Below, one piece after another: positions 49,815-58,608 of a stretch of DNA of 64,000 bases. Position numbers and translations under genes: made by a program. Numbering within the stretch: the first letter of the stretch is position 1; the number at the start of each line of letters is the position of its first letter. This DNA is from Prochlorococcus sp. AG-402-G10 (GTDB taxonomy: Bacteria; Cyanobacteriota; Cyanobacteriia; PCC-6307; Cyanobiaceae). The stretch is from positions 1-64,000 of the forward strand of contig QCHT01000009.1 in assembly GCA_003279445.1 (NCBI GenBank), in the 5' to 3' direction. Under the pieces are notes generated by a model. That model saw only the letters and a program-made list of their open reading frames with translations. It did no database searches and was not told the origin of the DNA.

Positions 49815-50872
49815 GAGGATTTAGTCCCCAGGGGATGCTTCACGAGGGCTGGAGTGCTGAAGTTGAAGACTATGCAATAGTTTGTGGGTGGACGTTAGGT
49901 GGTAAAGCACTCTTAGTAGGTGATGTTGCAGGTGGACTTTATTCATTTGAGGGTAAGTCTGGGAGCCCCCTTTGGCAGAAAAAAGAGGTCCATAAAGGAG
50001 GCCTACTCGCATTGTCTATTCACCGAGATGGAGATATTTTTGCAACTTCAGGACAGGATGGACGTGTTCTTATTTGGAATAGCGAAGAAGGTGAGTTAAC
50101 TAAAGTAATAGAGCTTGGCGATGGTTGGGCCGAACACCTGAAATGGTCACCAGATGGACTTTTTTTGGCTGTAGCCTTTTCTCGCAGAGTGCATGTATAT
50201 GGGATTGATGGCCACGAGCATTGGAGTTCAGGAGAACACCCAAGCACTGTTAGCTCTATCTCTTGGTCAAAGTCGAATGAACTAGCAACTGCATGCTATG
50301 GCCGAGTAACTTTTTTTGACGTAGTTAGTGACAAGGTAAATCAAAAGCTGGAATGGAAAGGTTCACTAGTGTCTATGGTACTTAGTCCTAATGGTGATGT
50401 TGTGGTTTGCGGTAGTCAGGATAATTCTGTACATTTCTGGCGACGCTCAACTGATCAAGATTCTGAAATGACTGGGTATCCGGGCAAGCCAAGCCAGTTA
50501 GCATTTGATCAGAGTGGCACAGTCCTCGCTACTGGGGGAAGTGATGTCGTAACAGTTTGGAGTTTTGAAGGTAATGGCCCTGAAGGAACTGCGCCTGGAC
50601 AATTAGCTCTTCATGCTGATTCGATTTCTAGTCTTGCTTTTTCTAATCAAGGAATGCTTCTTGCTTCAGGATCTAGAGATGGCTCTGTTCTTGTTTGGTT
50701 TCTTAAGAAGAATGGTGATGGTGACCCACTTGGTGGAGCATTCGCGGGAGAGCTTGTCTCTGCAATTGCCTGGCGGCCAGATGACTGTTCTTTGGCAGCA
50801 GTAAATTCAAAAGGAGGCATTACCGTTTGGGAATTTAAAATGCGTACAAAATCTTCCCCTAAAGGTTTCTGA
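49802..50872 (+). CDS. WD40-repeat beta-propeller protein
   Basis: 356 residues (GTG start) or 345 from the ATG at 49835, which lies after a good AGGAGG. Six or seven WD repeats: ALSIHRDGDIFATSGQDG, VLIWNSEEG, HLKWSPDGLFLAVA, SMVLSPNGDVVVCGSQDNSV, SLAFSNQGMLLASGSRDGSV and AIAWRPDDC. It folds into a ring that binds proteins. The tight overlap with the CobW gene suggests it is a scaffold for the GTPase or its client. Confidence 0.85.
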   Translation: MPGVGGFSPQGMLHEGWSAEVEDYAIVCGWTLGGKALLVGDVAGGLYSFEGKSGSPLWQKKEVHKGGLLALSIHRDGDIFATSGQDGRVLIWNSEEGELTKVIELGDGWAEHLKWSPDGLFLAVAFSRRVHVYGIDGHEHWSSGEHPSTVSSISWSKSNELATACYGRVTFFDVVSDKVNQKLEWKGSLVSMVLSPNGDVVVCGSQDNSVHFWRRSTDQDSEMTGYPGKPSQLAFDQSGTVLATGGSDVVTVWSFEGNGPEGTAPGQLALHADSISSLAFSNQGMLLASGSRDGSVLVWFLKKNGDGDPLGGAFAGELVSAIAWRPDDCSLAAVNSKGGITVWEFKMRTKSSPKGF

Positions 50873-50909
50873 TCATACTTTTTAAAAGAAAAAACCCCTA
50901 GACAATTCT

Positions 50910-51956
50910 ATGTCAAAAACTAGCAGTGATTTAACTAAAAATGAGAAACTGGGCATTCCAGTGACAATTATTACAGGATTTCTAGGGTCAGGGAAGACAA
51001 CCCTTCTCAATCATATTTTAACTAATCAAGGGGGCTTGAAATCAGCAGTATTAGTTAATGAATTTGGTAAAATAGGGATAGATAATGACTTGATAGTAAA
51101 ATCAGGTGAAGACATTATTGAACTTACTAATGGATGCATATGTTGCACAATTAATGGAGAATTGCTTGAAGCAATAAATAAAATTTTAGACACCAATAAA
51201 GATATTGAGTACTTGATTGTTGAAACCACTGGTTTAGCTGATCCTTTACCAGTAGCAATGACAATTAATGGTGCGAGAGATCAACTAAGGTTAGATTCTA
51301 TTATTACTTTAATAGATGCAGAAAACTTTAATAATGAGACTATTTCTAGTCAAATAGCAAGATCTCAAATAATTTATGGAGATATTATTCTAATCAATAA
51401 ATGTGACCTGGTAACTCAAGAAAAAATAGCTTCTATAGAATTAGAAATTTCCGAAGTTAAAAGTAATCCAAGAATTCTAAAAAGCATTAAAGGAGAGATC
51501 CCTTTGCCCCTTTTGATAAGTGTTGGACTATTCCAATCGGATTTAATAGCTAAGAATAATAACCATAACCATAACCATAACCATAACCATAACCATGACC
51601 ATGACCATGACCATGACCATGACCATGACCATAATGAGGAAGAATCTTCTATAGAAGGATTTACTTCATTTTCATTCCAATCTAAATTCCCTTTCTCATT
51701 AAGAAAATTTCAAAATTTCTTAGATAATTGTTTGCCTGATAGTGTTTATAGAGCAAAAGGATTACTTTGGTTTGAGGAAAGTGAATTAACACATATATTT
51801 CATTTATCAGGGAAAAGGTTTACAATGGACGATACTAAGAAGTATCGCAGTCAAGAGAATAAGGTTGTTCTAATTGGAAAAAATCTTGACCATAAAAAAT
51901 TATATGAAGAACTTGATAAATGTATATATTATGAAACTAAAAAGAATTTGAAATAG
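50910..51956 (+). CDS. CobW/G3E-family GTPase with His/Asp metal-binding run
   Basis: 348 residues. G1 GFLGSGKTTLL, GCICC, VETTGLADPLP and NKCD are intact. A run of alternating His with Asn and then Asp (about 217-240) sits between the GTPase and the C-terminal domain, which has VYRAKGLLWFEE. COG0523 subgroup with metal-chelating loop. Less GC than the first CobW, pointing to a separate origin rather than a recent duplication. Confidence 0.88.
   Translation: MSKTSSDLTKNEKLGIPVTIITGFLGSGKTTLLNHILTNQGGLKSAVLVNEFGKIGIDNDLIVKSGEDIIELTNGCICCTINGELLEAINKILDTNKDIEYLIVETTGLADPLPVAMTINGARDQLRLDSIITLIDAENFNNETISSQIARSQIIYGDIILINKCDLVTQEKIASIELEISEVKSNPRILKSIKGEIPLPLLISVGLFQSDLIAKNNNHNHNHNHNHNHDHDHDHDHDHDHNEEESSIEGFTSFSFQSKFPFSLRKFQNFLDNCLPDSVYRAKGLLWFEESELTHIFHLSGKRFTMDDTKKYRSQENKVVLIGKNLDHKKLYEELDKCIYYETKKNLK
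51561..51632 (+). repeat. Hexanucleotide tandem repeat, 6x AACCAT + 6x GACCAT
   Basis: Twelve six-base units coding Asn-His then Asp-His dipeptides in the CobW gene. Regular enough to slip in copy number, always in frame. Confidence 0.85.
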
Positions 51957-52097
51957 ATAAATTTATTATAGAGAAGCTAATTATTATTAATTCAAATTAA
52001 CAATGAAATTAGGCTCTTCAATTCTTATCACTAAGAAATTGGATCTTGTAAAAATTATCGGATTACATGAAGGAATGAAATCAAGTTGTTAGATTCA

Positions 52098-52247
52098 ATG
52101 CCACTGGTAGCTGACAATGAAGTTTTGAATTTTCAGCTTCAAAAATCCAAGAAGCCACTTGTTGTCCCACTTCTCCCTCGACCGGTTCCTAGTCTGGAGA
52201 TACCATTACCATTAAAGATTGCCGTCTTAGATCAACGTAGTATCTAG
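52098..52247 (+). CDS. Possible small Pro-rich protein
   Basis: 49 residues: PLVVPLLPRPVPSLEIPLPL then KIAVLDQRSI. A Leu/Pro-rich start and no clear ribosome site; may be a gene fragment. The other part of 51957-52334 shows nothing. Confidence 0.3.
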   Translation: MPLVADNEVLNFQLQKSKKPLVVPLLPRPVPSLEIPLPLKIAVLDQRSI

Positions 52248-52334
52248 TGACCACAATTATATTCTTTCTGACAAAGGTTAGCGGTTGCCTCCTTAATTGG
52301 TTAATATCCAACGATCTATATACCGAGTGAAAAG

Positions 52335-52496
52335 ATGGATGTCCCTTTGATGCATGTAAATTTGTTTAATGCAATCGTTGCCTTATATTTGATTGGGTAT
52401 CAAATAACAATATGTAGTGATTGGAGTTGGATTCCTCTTAACGAAGAGGATTTCAAACTTCCTTATCAGGAGAAATGGAATATTGTGCAAAAATGA
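52335..52496 (+). CDS. Small membrane-associated protein
   Basis: 53 residues: a hydrophobic helix (LFNAIVALYLIGYQITI), then SDWSWIPLNEEDFKLPYQ. The stop overlaps the start of 52493-52639 (ATGA), so a coupled pair. Unknown family. Confidence 0.55.
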   Translation: MDVPLMHVNLFNAIVALYLIGYQITICSDWSWIPLNEEDFKLPYQEKWNIVQK

Positions 52497-52639
52497 TTTC
52501 TGATATTTTCAATCAAGCAGCAACAGACTCTAGGCAAATAGAATTGTGGCGGCCAGTTCTTGGAGTGCTCATAGTTTTTATTGGAATGAATATGAGTGTA
52601 GAGATCAGAATTCAGAAGAATGACGAAGAAGATGATTAG
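52493..52639 (+). CDS. Small membrane protein
   Basis: 48 residues: DSRQIELWRPVLGVLIVFIG, one helix, then a charged tail (RIQKNDEEDD). Overlaps the upstream stop by four bases. Confidence 0.5.
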   Translation: MISDIFNQAATDSRQIELWRPVLGVLIVFIGMNMSVEIRIQKNDEEDD

Positions 52640-52929
52640 CTAGATTTCTTTTGTTTTAATAGGTCATTAGAAGTCGACGCTCTCCTTGGATAATCTCTTA
52701 TAGTCTCTAGACGATGTCATAACTTGGGTAGTCTTTCTAAGCGCTTTTTTCTCAGTTAACGGTCCTTTGTTCGAGACGTTCATTCTTCTATTCTGCTTAT
52801 TTTTGATAGTCATACTGATCAACCACGACTGAAGTACAAGGAATGCACGTAAAAGAACAGCTTGTTCTAATGTCCTTTGCTTTATTAGATTGTTTTTATA
52901 TGAGATTTAGAGGTATGAATAGGAGCCCT

Positions 52930-53070
52930 TTAATCTAGAAACATCCCTTCTACAGAGATATTCTGTCTTTGCTCGCTTGAAGGAAAGTTCTCATGATACA
53001 TAATCATCCCACCTGTAAAAGCTAAGGAGACTAATATTCCAAGAATTAAAGACCCTTTTTCAATCTGCAA
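52930..53070 (-). CDS. Small membrane protein
   Basis: 46 residues with a TTG start: KGSLILGILVSLAFTGGMIM then SSEQRQNISVEG. One helix. It follows 53077-53193 by 6 bp, an apparent two-gene unit. Confidence 0.45.
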   Translation of the reverse strand: MQIEKGSLILGILVSLAFTGGMIMYHENFPSSEQRQNISVEGMFLD

Positions 53071-53076
53071 CTTTCT

Positions 53077-53193
53077 TCAGATCATTAATATTTTAGGATC
53101 TATAAAGCCTCCAACTATCCCAATCATCATGAGGAAAGCTGTAATAACGACTAGAGCAACAGGCCAGATAAATTTAAGTTGCTGTTGATTCAT
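53077..53193 (-). CDS. Small membrane protein
   Basis: 38 residues: QQLKFIWPVALVVITAFLMM then GIVGGFIDPK. One or two short helices. First of a pair with 52930-53070. Confidence 0.5.
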   Translation of the reverse strand: MNQQQLKFIWPVALVVITAFLMMIGIVGGFIDPKILMI

Positions 53194-53242
53194 AATTAGC
53201 CTTTTGTATTAATTATGGTGCTTCTCCGATGGTTTTTCATTA

Positions 53243-53671
53243 CTACTGAATATTAATCACGATGTTTCTATCCCTAGGACCATCTAGCTCAACCATAATT
53301 ATTTCTTGGTATTTACCTAATTGAAGTTTTCCATTTTTAAAAGGCACATTTACATGATTCCCTAATAGCAAGGCCCTTAGATGCGAGTGAGCATTCTTTG
53401 GTTCATCCTCTGGTATGTTCTCCCTAAGATGTAAATCATCATGTTTATAGCCTTGAGCTATGGGAGCCATTTCTTCTAACCATTTACCTAGATCTAATAT
53501 CAGCCTTTCTTCCATCTCATTTATGATTATTCCAACGGTCGAATGTTGACTGAAAGCGCAAACAACACCTTCCAGCTGTTGAGATGTATCTAAAAAGCTT
53601 TGTATACGCTCAGTAATGGGGTGGCAACTATAAGAAGAAGTTGATTGAACTTTAATAGTCTCAGTAAACAT
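53243..53671 (-). CDS. YjbQ / UPF0047 family protein
   Basis: 142 residues, full length. CAFSQHSTVGIIINEMEER, DDLHLRENIPEDEP, NAHSHLRALLLG and LGKYQEIIMVELDGPRDR are the family blocks. Members have weak thiamine-phosphate-synthase-like activity; the true role is unsettled. Monocistronic. Confidence 0.9.
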   Translation of the reverse strand: MFTETIKVQSTSSYSCHPITERIQSFLDTSQQLEGVVCAFSQHSTVGIIINEMEERLILDLGKWLEEMAPIAQGYKHDDLHLRENIPEDEPKNAHSHLRALLLGNHVNVPFKNGKLQLGKYQEIIMVELDGPRDRNIVINIQ

Positions 53672-54000
53672 TGTTGTGGAGAAATTAAAATAAAACTAGT
53701 GCTTGCGTTCTCTTTTTATTTTGCTGATATTTCACAGATATGGTGGTAATTGGATATGAATTTGAACAATAACTCCTGGGATGGGAAAGAAAGAGTTGCT
53801 CTTTGCAGTCTTGGAGATGATTTTAAGAATCTCTAAATGCTTTTCATAACATGGCAATTGAATTTTCATGGCTGTAAAATTGCCTTTAACTAAGGTATCC
53901 TAACCTCATTAGTTGTGAGTTCATTTTGACCATGAGGTGCTAGCTTTGGACTTAATTCAAAGAGTTTAATCTATACAAAGAATTCATTAAGACTCATCTA
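53672..54000. other. Gene-free stretch
   Basis: One 26-codon frame from about 53757 is too weak to call. No hairpin or repeat stood out. Confidence 0.35.
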
Positions 54001-54219
54001 ATGACTGAAAAGTGGACTCCATCAAAAGAGCAAAGTCAGGGCGTGGTGACTCGTACGGTTGATTTCTTTTTAGATGAACTCAATGAATTACAGGAGGAGC
54101 TGGACTGTCCTGATGAATATATTTTCAGTTTGCTTGAAGCAATAAGAGATAGATGGTCGCAAGAAAGCTGCCATGCAAAAATGAGAGAGCTTAAGAAAGC
54201 TAACCCAGAGGTATTTTGA
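54001..54219 (+). CDS. Small acidic helical protein
   Basis: 72 residues: VVTRTVDFFLDELNELQEEL and YIFSLLEAIRDRWSQESCHA, two to three helices, acidic. In form close to the small proteins at 36441 and 36553. A terminator follows. Confidence 0.6.
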   Translation: MTEKWTPSKEQSQGVVTRTVDFFLDELNELQEELDCPDEYIFSLLEAIRDRWSQESCHAKMRELKKANPEVF

Positions 54220-54287
54220 TTTTCTTTGAGTATTAATAACGAGGCGCCAAAATAATAGAAGCGTTTATATGGAATTGGAAACATGAG

Positions 54288-54317
54288 GACGGTTTGTTCT
54301 TACAGGCCGTTTTTTTT
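54288..54317 (+). terminator. Terminator-like hairpin
   Basis: GACGG, a 14-nt loop, CCGT then seven T. Short stem, good U-tract. Confidence 0.55.
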
Positions 54318-54332
54318 GTACAAAGACAGCTT

Positions 54333-54518
54333 TTATACGACTCCTAATTTCATGGCACTCTTAACTCGTCTCACGATTGCATCATCAATTTCATTGTCTG
54401 TTTGAAGAGCCAGCCACTCCAAAGCAGAAACTATCCATGCTTTCATTTGCTTTTTGAAAAACTTTTTTAGAATTAAGAATAATACTGGTTTGAATAGTAG
54501 AAATAAGAAGCTTGTCAT
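54333..54518 (-). CDS. Small basic membrane protein
   Basis: 61 residues: FLFLLFKPVLFLILKKFFKK then AWIVSALEWLALQTDNEIDD. One hydrophobic basic helix and a soluble helix. Unknown. Confidence 0.5.
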   Translation of the reverse strand: MTSFLFLLFKPVLFLILKKFFKKQMKAWIVSALEWLALQTDNEIDDAIVRRVKSAMKLGVV

Positions 54519-54885
54519 TGCCTACACTTTGTTAGAGATAGAGTAGGTGAAAACAATAAAGCTGCCCATTTAGAGCGACTTTTTTTATCTGAAGACCGGT
54601 GCAACTAAAACCATTCTTAACTGTAATTTCAATATTAGAAAATTGATAAGACTTGGGAAATAGCTTGGAGAGATGCTCCGTTTATGAGTTGACTTGAATT
54701 TTTTTGGAAGTCAGTGAATCATTCTTGAAATAAAACAGTTGAGAAATGACTTCCTTAAGGTGCACTTCATGTTTTCTAATAGTTACTAATGGACGTAGGT
54801 CATAAGTTTTTTTTGAGTAATGAGAAAACCTTGGTAATCTTTGATAAAAGGACTTATCTCTTTCTCTCTAGAGTTTGCTTGACCT
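54519..54885. other. Gene-free stretch with degenerate terminator
   Basis: AAAGCTGCCC ... GCGACTTTTTTT at about 54561-54589 looks like a worn terminator. No gene was seen. Confidence 0.4.
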
Positions 54886-55287
54886 ATGTCATCAATTAAC
54901 AAAGACAGTGATCCTTTAGATGATTTTACAGAAGAACAATTGGCGAATTTGGATAAATCAATCAATACTCTTGATCAAGAAGAGAAAAGATGGATTCAAG
55001 AACAGAGAGAAGCAGTAGCAAGAAGATTTACAAAAACACCATTCCGACGATTAAGAAAATCGCCTCTCGAAATAATTAATAGACTCTTGCTTATCTTTTT
55101 CTTATGGAGCTTCTTCTTTTCATTTTTTACTATTTATTCTATAAATCTATGGTGGTTTTTAGGATATTTAGGAAGTGCTTTTTCCTGTATTTTGTATCCT
55201 CCAAATAGAAGAGCGCTAAAAGAACTGATTGCAGCTTGGCCGAATGTAGAGGATTTGATCAAGAAGCGAAGTCTTTGGAGGAAATGA
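54886..55287 (+). CDS. Two-helix membrane protein
   Basis: 133 residues. A charged N terminus (DFTEEQLANLDKSINTLDQE) leads to two close membrane helices (about 67-105, LLLIFFLWSFFFSFFTIYS, WWFLGYLGSAFSC) and a short soluble end. Unknown family. Confidence 0.6.
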   Translation: MSSINKDSDPLDDFTEEQLANLDKSINTLDQEEKRWIQEQREAVARRFTKTPFRRLRKSPLEIINRLLLIFFLWSFFFSFFTIYSINLWWFLGYLGSAFSCILYPPNRRALKELIAAWPNVEDLIKKRSLWRK

Positions 55288-55479
55288 CCATCATAAGCAG
55301 TTGAAACTGCAAATCCTCATTAAATAAGCAACTGTGCTTGCAATTAAAGGATTCTACTTAGGGAGGTGAAAGCAGATAATACACTGATGAGTCTTTATCT
55401 ACACATAAAGAGTATTTTCTCCAATTCCAAGACCAATATTCTTGGCTATTGATTATGTAGAGGATATCTTCTTTGATTA

Positions 55480-55671
55480 ATGAATGCTGATTCTCAGCTA
55501 AAAGCAACTTTGAATAAGGTTGTTTTGAATGCTGTTTTAAGAATGGAAACACTGAAAGAACCTTCTGATCGAAGGTGCTTATTTCATGAATATAAGGAGT
55601 GGTTAGGCGGAGAAATTAATGATGAAGTTTGGGCAATTCCAATAGAGGCAATTCAAAACGATAATGGGTAA
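55480..55671 (+). CDS. Small hypothetical protein
   Basis: 63 residues: ATLNKVVLNAVLRMETLKEP, RRCLFHEYKEWLGGEINDE, mixed helix. The opposite-strand frame (55358-55552) looks like its shadow. Unknown family. Confidence 0.5.
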   Translation: MNADSQLKATLNKVVLNAVLRMETLKEPSDRRCLFHEYKEWLGGEINDEVWAIPIEAIQNDNG

Positions 55672-55837
55672 ATAAATTATTCACAAAAATGTTGATATAG
55701 ATTTAGCATGATTAATAGATGGATAAGAATGAAGAAGAAATTATCACTAGCAGAGGTGGGGATGGTAACCCTGCTTAGCTATTTCTAGCCCTCTTGAAAA
55801 GTCTGCCTAAGGGAAGCCCTACCTCTTCTTCTTTACG

Positions 55838-55999
55838 CTAGAAACCTTTAAGACTTTTGACTCCTAGCTGAAGCTCTAGTTCCATCTTCCTTTCAGCGAG
55901 TCTTCCTTCGTTCTTGATAATGCGTAATCCTAGCAAGGCGCTCCCGATGCCTATTGCAGTTGGAATAGCAAGGCTAACGATTCTTGAGAGATTATTCAT
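55838..55999 (-). CDS. Small membrane protein
   Basis: 53 residues: LSRIVSLAIPTAIGIGSALL, one helix with Gly, then a charged amphipathic tail (RLAERKMELELQLGVKS). Unknown; other parts of 55672-56227 hold no convincing gene. Confidence 0.5.
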   Translation of the reverse strand: MNNLSRIVSLAIPTAIGIGSALLGLRIIKNEGRLAERKMELELQLGVKSLKGF

Positions 56000-56154
56000 G
56001 CTTCGCACATGTCTCTATTAAGTATGGGGAAAGTAAATGGAGCATTTATTTTTTAATAATAATGTCTTTGTTAGCCCTACTAACGCTAGGAAGAGAAACA
56101 AGAGGTGCAAGTTTTCTTTATGAGGATGAAAAGACTACTTTTCTAAGAACTTTT

Positions 56155-56227
56155 TAAAGAATAGGTGTTTAGACGGACTTGAATGATTTGCTTTGAAAGC
56201 TAGTTTTGTTTAATCGCTTTTTCTTCA
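56155..56227 (+). repeat. Conserved leader of a small-gene pair, copy 1
   Basis: AATAGGTGTTTAGACGGACT, TGAAT and the start-proximal TTTAATCGCTTTTTC match 60464-60536. A shared promoter and 5' untranslated region of two paralogous genes. Confidence 0.6.
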
Positions 56228-56383
56228 ATGTCTCCAGATGGATTAGATGACTTCATTGATGATTGTTTTGTTGAAAAGGATTCGATTTGTGATTTAAGAA
56301 GACAGGACTCCCTTGAGCTTGACCGTTATGCCTCTGCTTTAATTGCAGAAATGATGTTAAACAGTGGTACGATAACAAGTTGA
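56228..56383 (+). CDS. Small acidic protein (family C)
   Basis: 51 residues: DGLDDFIDDCFVEKDSI then ALIAEMMLNSG. Shares FD[ADx]FIIDDCF-type start, IA-x(2)-L/M pattern and leader with 60537-60695. Function unknown. Confidence 0.6.
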   Translation: MSPDGLDDFIDDCFVEKDSICDLRRQDSLELDRYASALIAEMMLNSGTITS

Positions 56384-56460
56384 ACTAGATGAGTTGTTTC
56401 AATATTTTGCCGAAGGCAAATAACTGTATTATGGGTAAGAGTTTTGTCTAATTTACTGAT

Positions 56461-56715
56461 ATGAAATGGAACAGGGCATTGGGTCTAAATATTCATCAAT
56501 TGTGGGAAGAACATAATAAGGTGATAATGTATGCGGGTTCCTTTCTTTTATTGGGTATTTGGCTGAACCCACTAATTCAACAGGCGAGCTATAAAAATAA
56601 ATGCATTCATTTTGCGACTAAAGAATTTTTAGCAAGAGCATCTATTGAGACTAAGAGCTTAACGGAACGTGAGTTAGCAAGAACTGAGGCGTATCGTTTT
56701 TGCAATCACATCTAA
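56461..56715 (+). CDS. Small membrane protein
   Basis: 84 residues: a polar start, one membrane helix (VIMYAGSFLLLGIWLNPLI), then KNKCIHFATKEFLARAS and a terminal FCNHI. The Cys and His could be periplasmic. It is 12 bp upstream of the SRAP gene, same strand. Confidence 0.55.
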   Translation: MKWNRALGLNIHQLWEEHNKVIMYAGSFLLLGIWLNPLIQQASYKNKCIHFATKEFLARASIETKSLTERELARTEAYRFCNHI

Positions 56716-56727
56716 TAGTAATGATCT

Positions 56728-57366
56728 ATGTGTGGAAGATATGAATTGACAACAAAGTTTGATCAACTTTCTACTCTCTTAACTAAAGATTTGCCTAAAG
56801 GTTTCGAACAGAAGTATTGTCCACAGCACTTAATCAGGCCAACTGATCCTGTGCTGGTGTTAAAGAACGAAGGCAATATAACTACTTCATTAATGCTTTG
56901 GGGTTTTGTCTCAGAGTGGGCTAAAGACCCTTTTGAGAAAGAAAGGCCTAGACCTTTCAATGCAAGGGCTGAAACTGTTAGAGAGAAGAAATTATTTAGA
57001 GGAAGTTGGAAACATAAAAGATGTCTCATTCCAGCAAGTGGATTTTTTGAAAAAGGCTATCGAATTAGTAAACAAGATGAACAGCCTTTTTGGTTCGGTG
57101 GGATTTGGAATAGGTGGATGTCGCATGACGGAAGTGAGCTTGAAAGTTGTTGCATTTTGACTACTACAGCAAACGAATTATTAAGACCATTGCATAAGCG
57201 AATGCCAGTCATTATCCCTAATGGATTAGAAGAAGAGTGGACAGTTTCGGTAAAAGATGTAGCTGAATTAAGAGCACTTGAGCCCATGTTAGATGGGTGG
57301 AGTCCAAATGAATGGAAAGTAGAACCGGTTAAAAAACCGCCAATTTCTCAGATGAGTTTGTTTTAA
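56728..57366 (+). CDS. SRAP-family (YedK/HMCES) abasic-site protein
   Basis: 212 residues, full length. MCGRYEL gives the catalytic Cys2; NARAETV (Asn, Arg, Glu), CLIPASGFFEKG and LHKRMPVII carry the other conserved residues (Glu in FFEKG, His in LHKRMP). It forms a covalent link to abasic sites in single-stranded DNA. It is followed by the ligase-adenylation-type protein. Confidence 0.9.
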   Translation: MCGRYELTTKFDQLSTLLTKDLPKGFEQKYCPQHLIRPTDPVLVLKNEGNITTSLMLWGFVSEWAKDPFEKERPRPFNARAETVREKKLFRGSWKHKRCLIPASGFFEKGYRISKQDEQPFWFGGIWNRWMSHDGSELESCCILTTTANELLRPLHKRMPVIIPNGLEEEWTVSVKDVAELRALEPMLDGWSPNEWKVEPVKKPPISQMSLF

Positions 57367-57528
57367 GTATGCTTGCATACTTTCTCTTTCCTCTTAGATA
57401 AAAATGATATATTTTCGTCTAAGTCTACTGAGACATTATTATTTATGAAAAAGAAATCCTAAAAAATCTTTTGTAACTATTCCATGACAACAAGAATTAG
57501 ATAATACTAAAGAATCAACCAAGTTTTT

Positions 57529-58206
57529 ATGAGTGATAATCAATTTATTCAACTGGAAGCCAATTTATACAGAGTTAAAAAGGATAATGATTACTTTCAT
57601 TCTAAATACTCTCTCTTAAGCCTTGACCCTAATAGTTACAATAGATGGCTTGCTGAAACTCTACTTCCAGGAACTAGACTAATCATTCAACCTAAGATTA
57701 TTGGCGTTGCTATTGTTCTCAGCTACGAAGGAGGACACTTGGTTAAGGCAATAAGTAAATCAGGGTTAGAAAAAAAACAAGCTATTATGAAAAATAAAAA
57801 TGTTCCAATTCAACTTCAAATAAAAAAAAATATCGAAATAAGAGGAGTGTTATACGGACCTAACCTTGATGGAGTCAGTTCAGAACCTCTAGCCATTAAC
57901 TTCTCAACAAAAATAAATCAAATGGAAGAAGCTTTAAAATTTTGCGCTTTTCAAATTCTTAATTCAAATCAAAATCAATATCAATCACTAAAAGAATTAC
58001 AGAAACTTGGATTTGAGGTACCAGAGACAGAATTTACAAAATTTAAAAGCGAAGTAGATTTATATGTTCAACTTTGGAGGGAAGGTGAATTATTTGCTAA
58101 ATACCCAACAGATGGAATTGTCTTAAAAGTCAATTCAAAGAAATTGCAAAAGCAACTTGGAGGAAATCTGAACTGCTCTAAATGGTCTTATGCTATAAGA
58201 AAATAA
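57529..58206 (+). CDS. Stand-alone LigA-type adenylation domain protein
   Basis: 225 residues. PKIIGVAIVLSYEGGHLVKA is motif I of NAD-dependent DNA ligase, with the catalytic Lys kept but the Asp of KxDG changed to Ile. NIEIRGVLYGPN is motif III and YPTDGIVLKVNSKKLQKQLG then CSKWSYAIRK are motifs IV-V. The Ia domain that binds NMN, and the OB, HhH and BRCT domains, are absent. So it cannot be a normal ligase. It may transfer or bind nucleotides, or be a decoy. A truncated paralog is at 12752-13153. Confidence 0.75.
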   Translation: MSDNQFIQLEANLYRVKKDNDYFHSKYSLLSLDPNSYNRWLAETLLPGTRLIIQPKIIGVAIVLSYEGGHLVKAISKSGLEKKQAIMKNKNVPIQLQIKKNIEIRGVLYGPNLDGVSSEPLAINFSTKINQMEEALKFCAFQILNSNQNQYQSLKELQKLGFEVPETEFTKFKSEVDLYVQLWREGELFAKYPTDGIVLKVNSKKLQKQLGGNLNCSKWSYAIRK

Positions 58207-58308
58207 ATGGCTCACAGTGTAACTTCTATTATATAGCTACAAGAAACCCTTACCTAATGAGTAAGGCAAGATTGCTATTAAGACATTGCTCCCTGATTTG
58301 TTTAGGTA

Positions 58309-58473
58309 TTAGTAATTACAAGCGTTATACAGGCGCTGAGCTTTTTGTTGATCTTCCATCTTTTTTACTTTCTTCTCTAATTCTTCCATTTCCTTTTGTG
58401 CTTGAGCTATGAGAGTCAATGACCATTGCCAATTACGCTCAGTACAATGTTTCTTTGCAGAGTCCCAATCCAT
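58309..58473 (-). CDS. Small charged coiled-coil protein
   Basis: 54 residues: DWDSAKKHCTERNWQWSLTL, then QKEMEELEKKVKKMEDQQ. A helical coiled coil with a W-rich start. Unknown. Confidence 0.55.
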   Translation of the reverse strand: MDWDSAKKHCTERNWQWSLTLIAQAQKEMEELEKKVKKMEDQQKAQRLYNACNY

Positions 58474-58608
58474 AATAAAAGCATTAAAAAAAGAGTCTAA
58501 GAATTAGATCTTGATAACTCTCTTGCAATAATATAAAGACTTTTGTACTTGTGATGATATCCCTAATGGATTGTTAGCAAAGAGCTTCCCATGTTATAAA
58601 ATTTGGCC

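Noticed and set aside
51561-51632. CRISPR-like repeat
   Set aside because: Units are six bases with no spacers and code for His dipeptides inside a gene.
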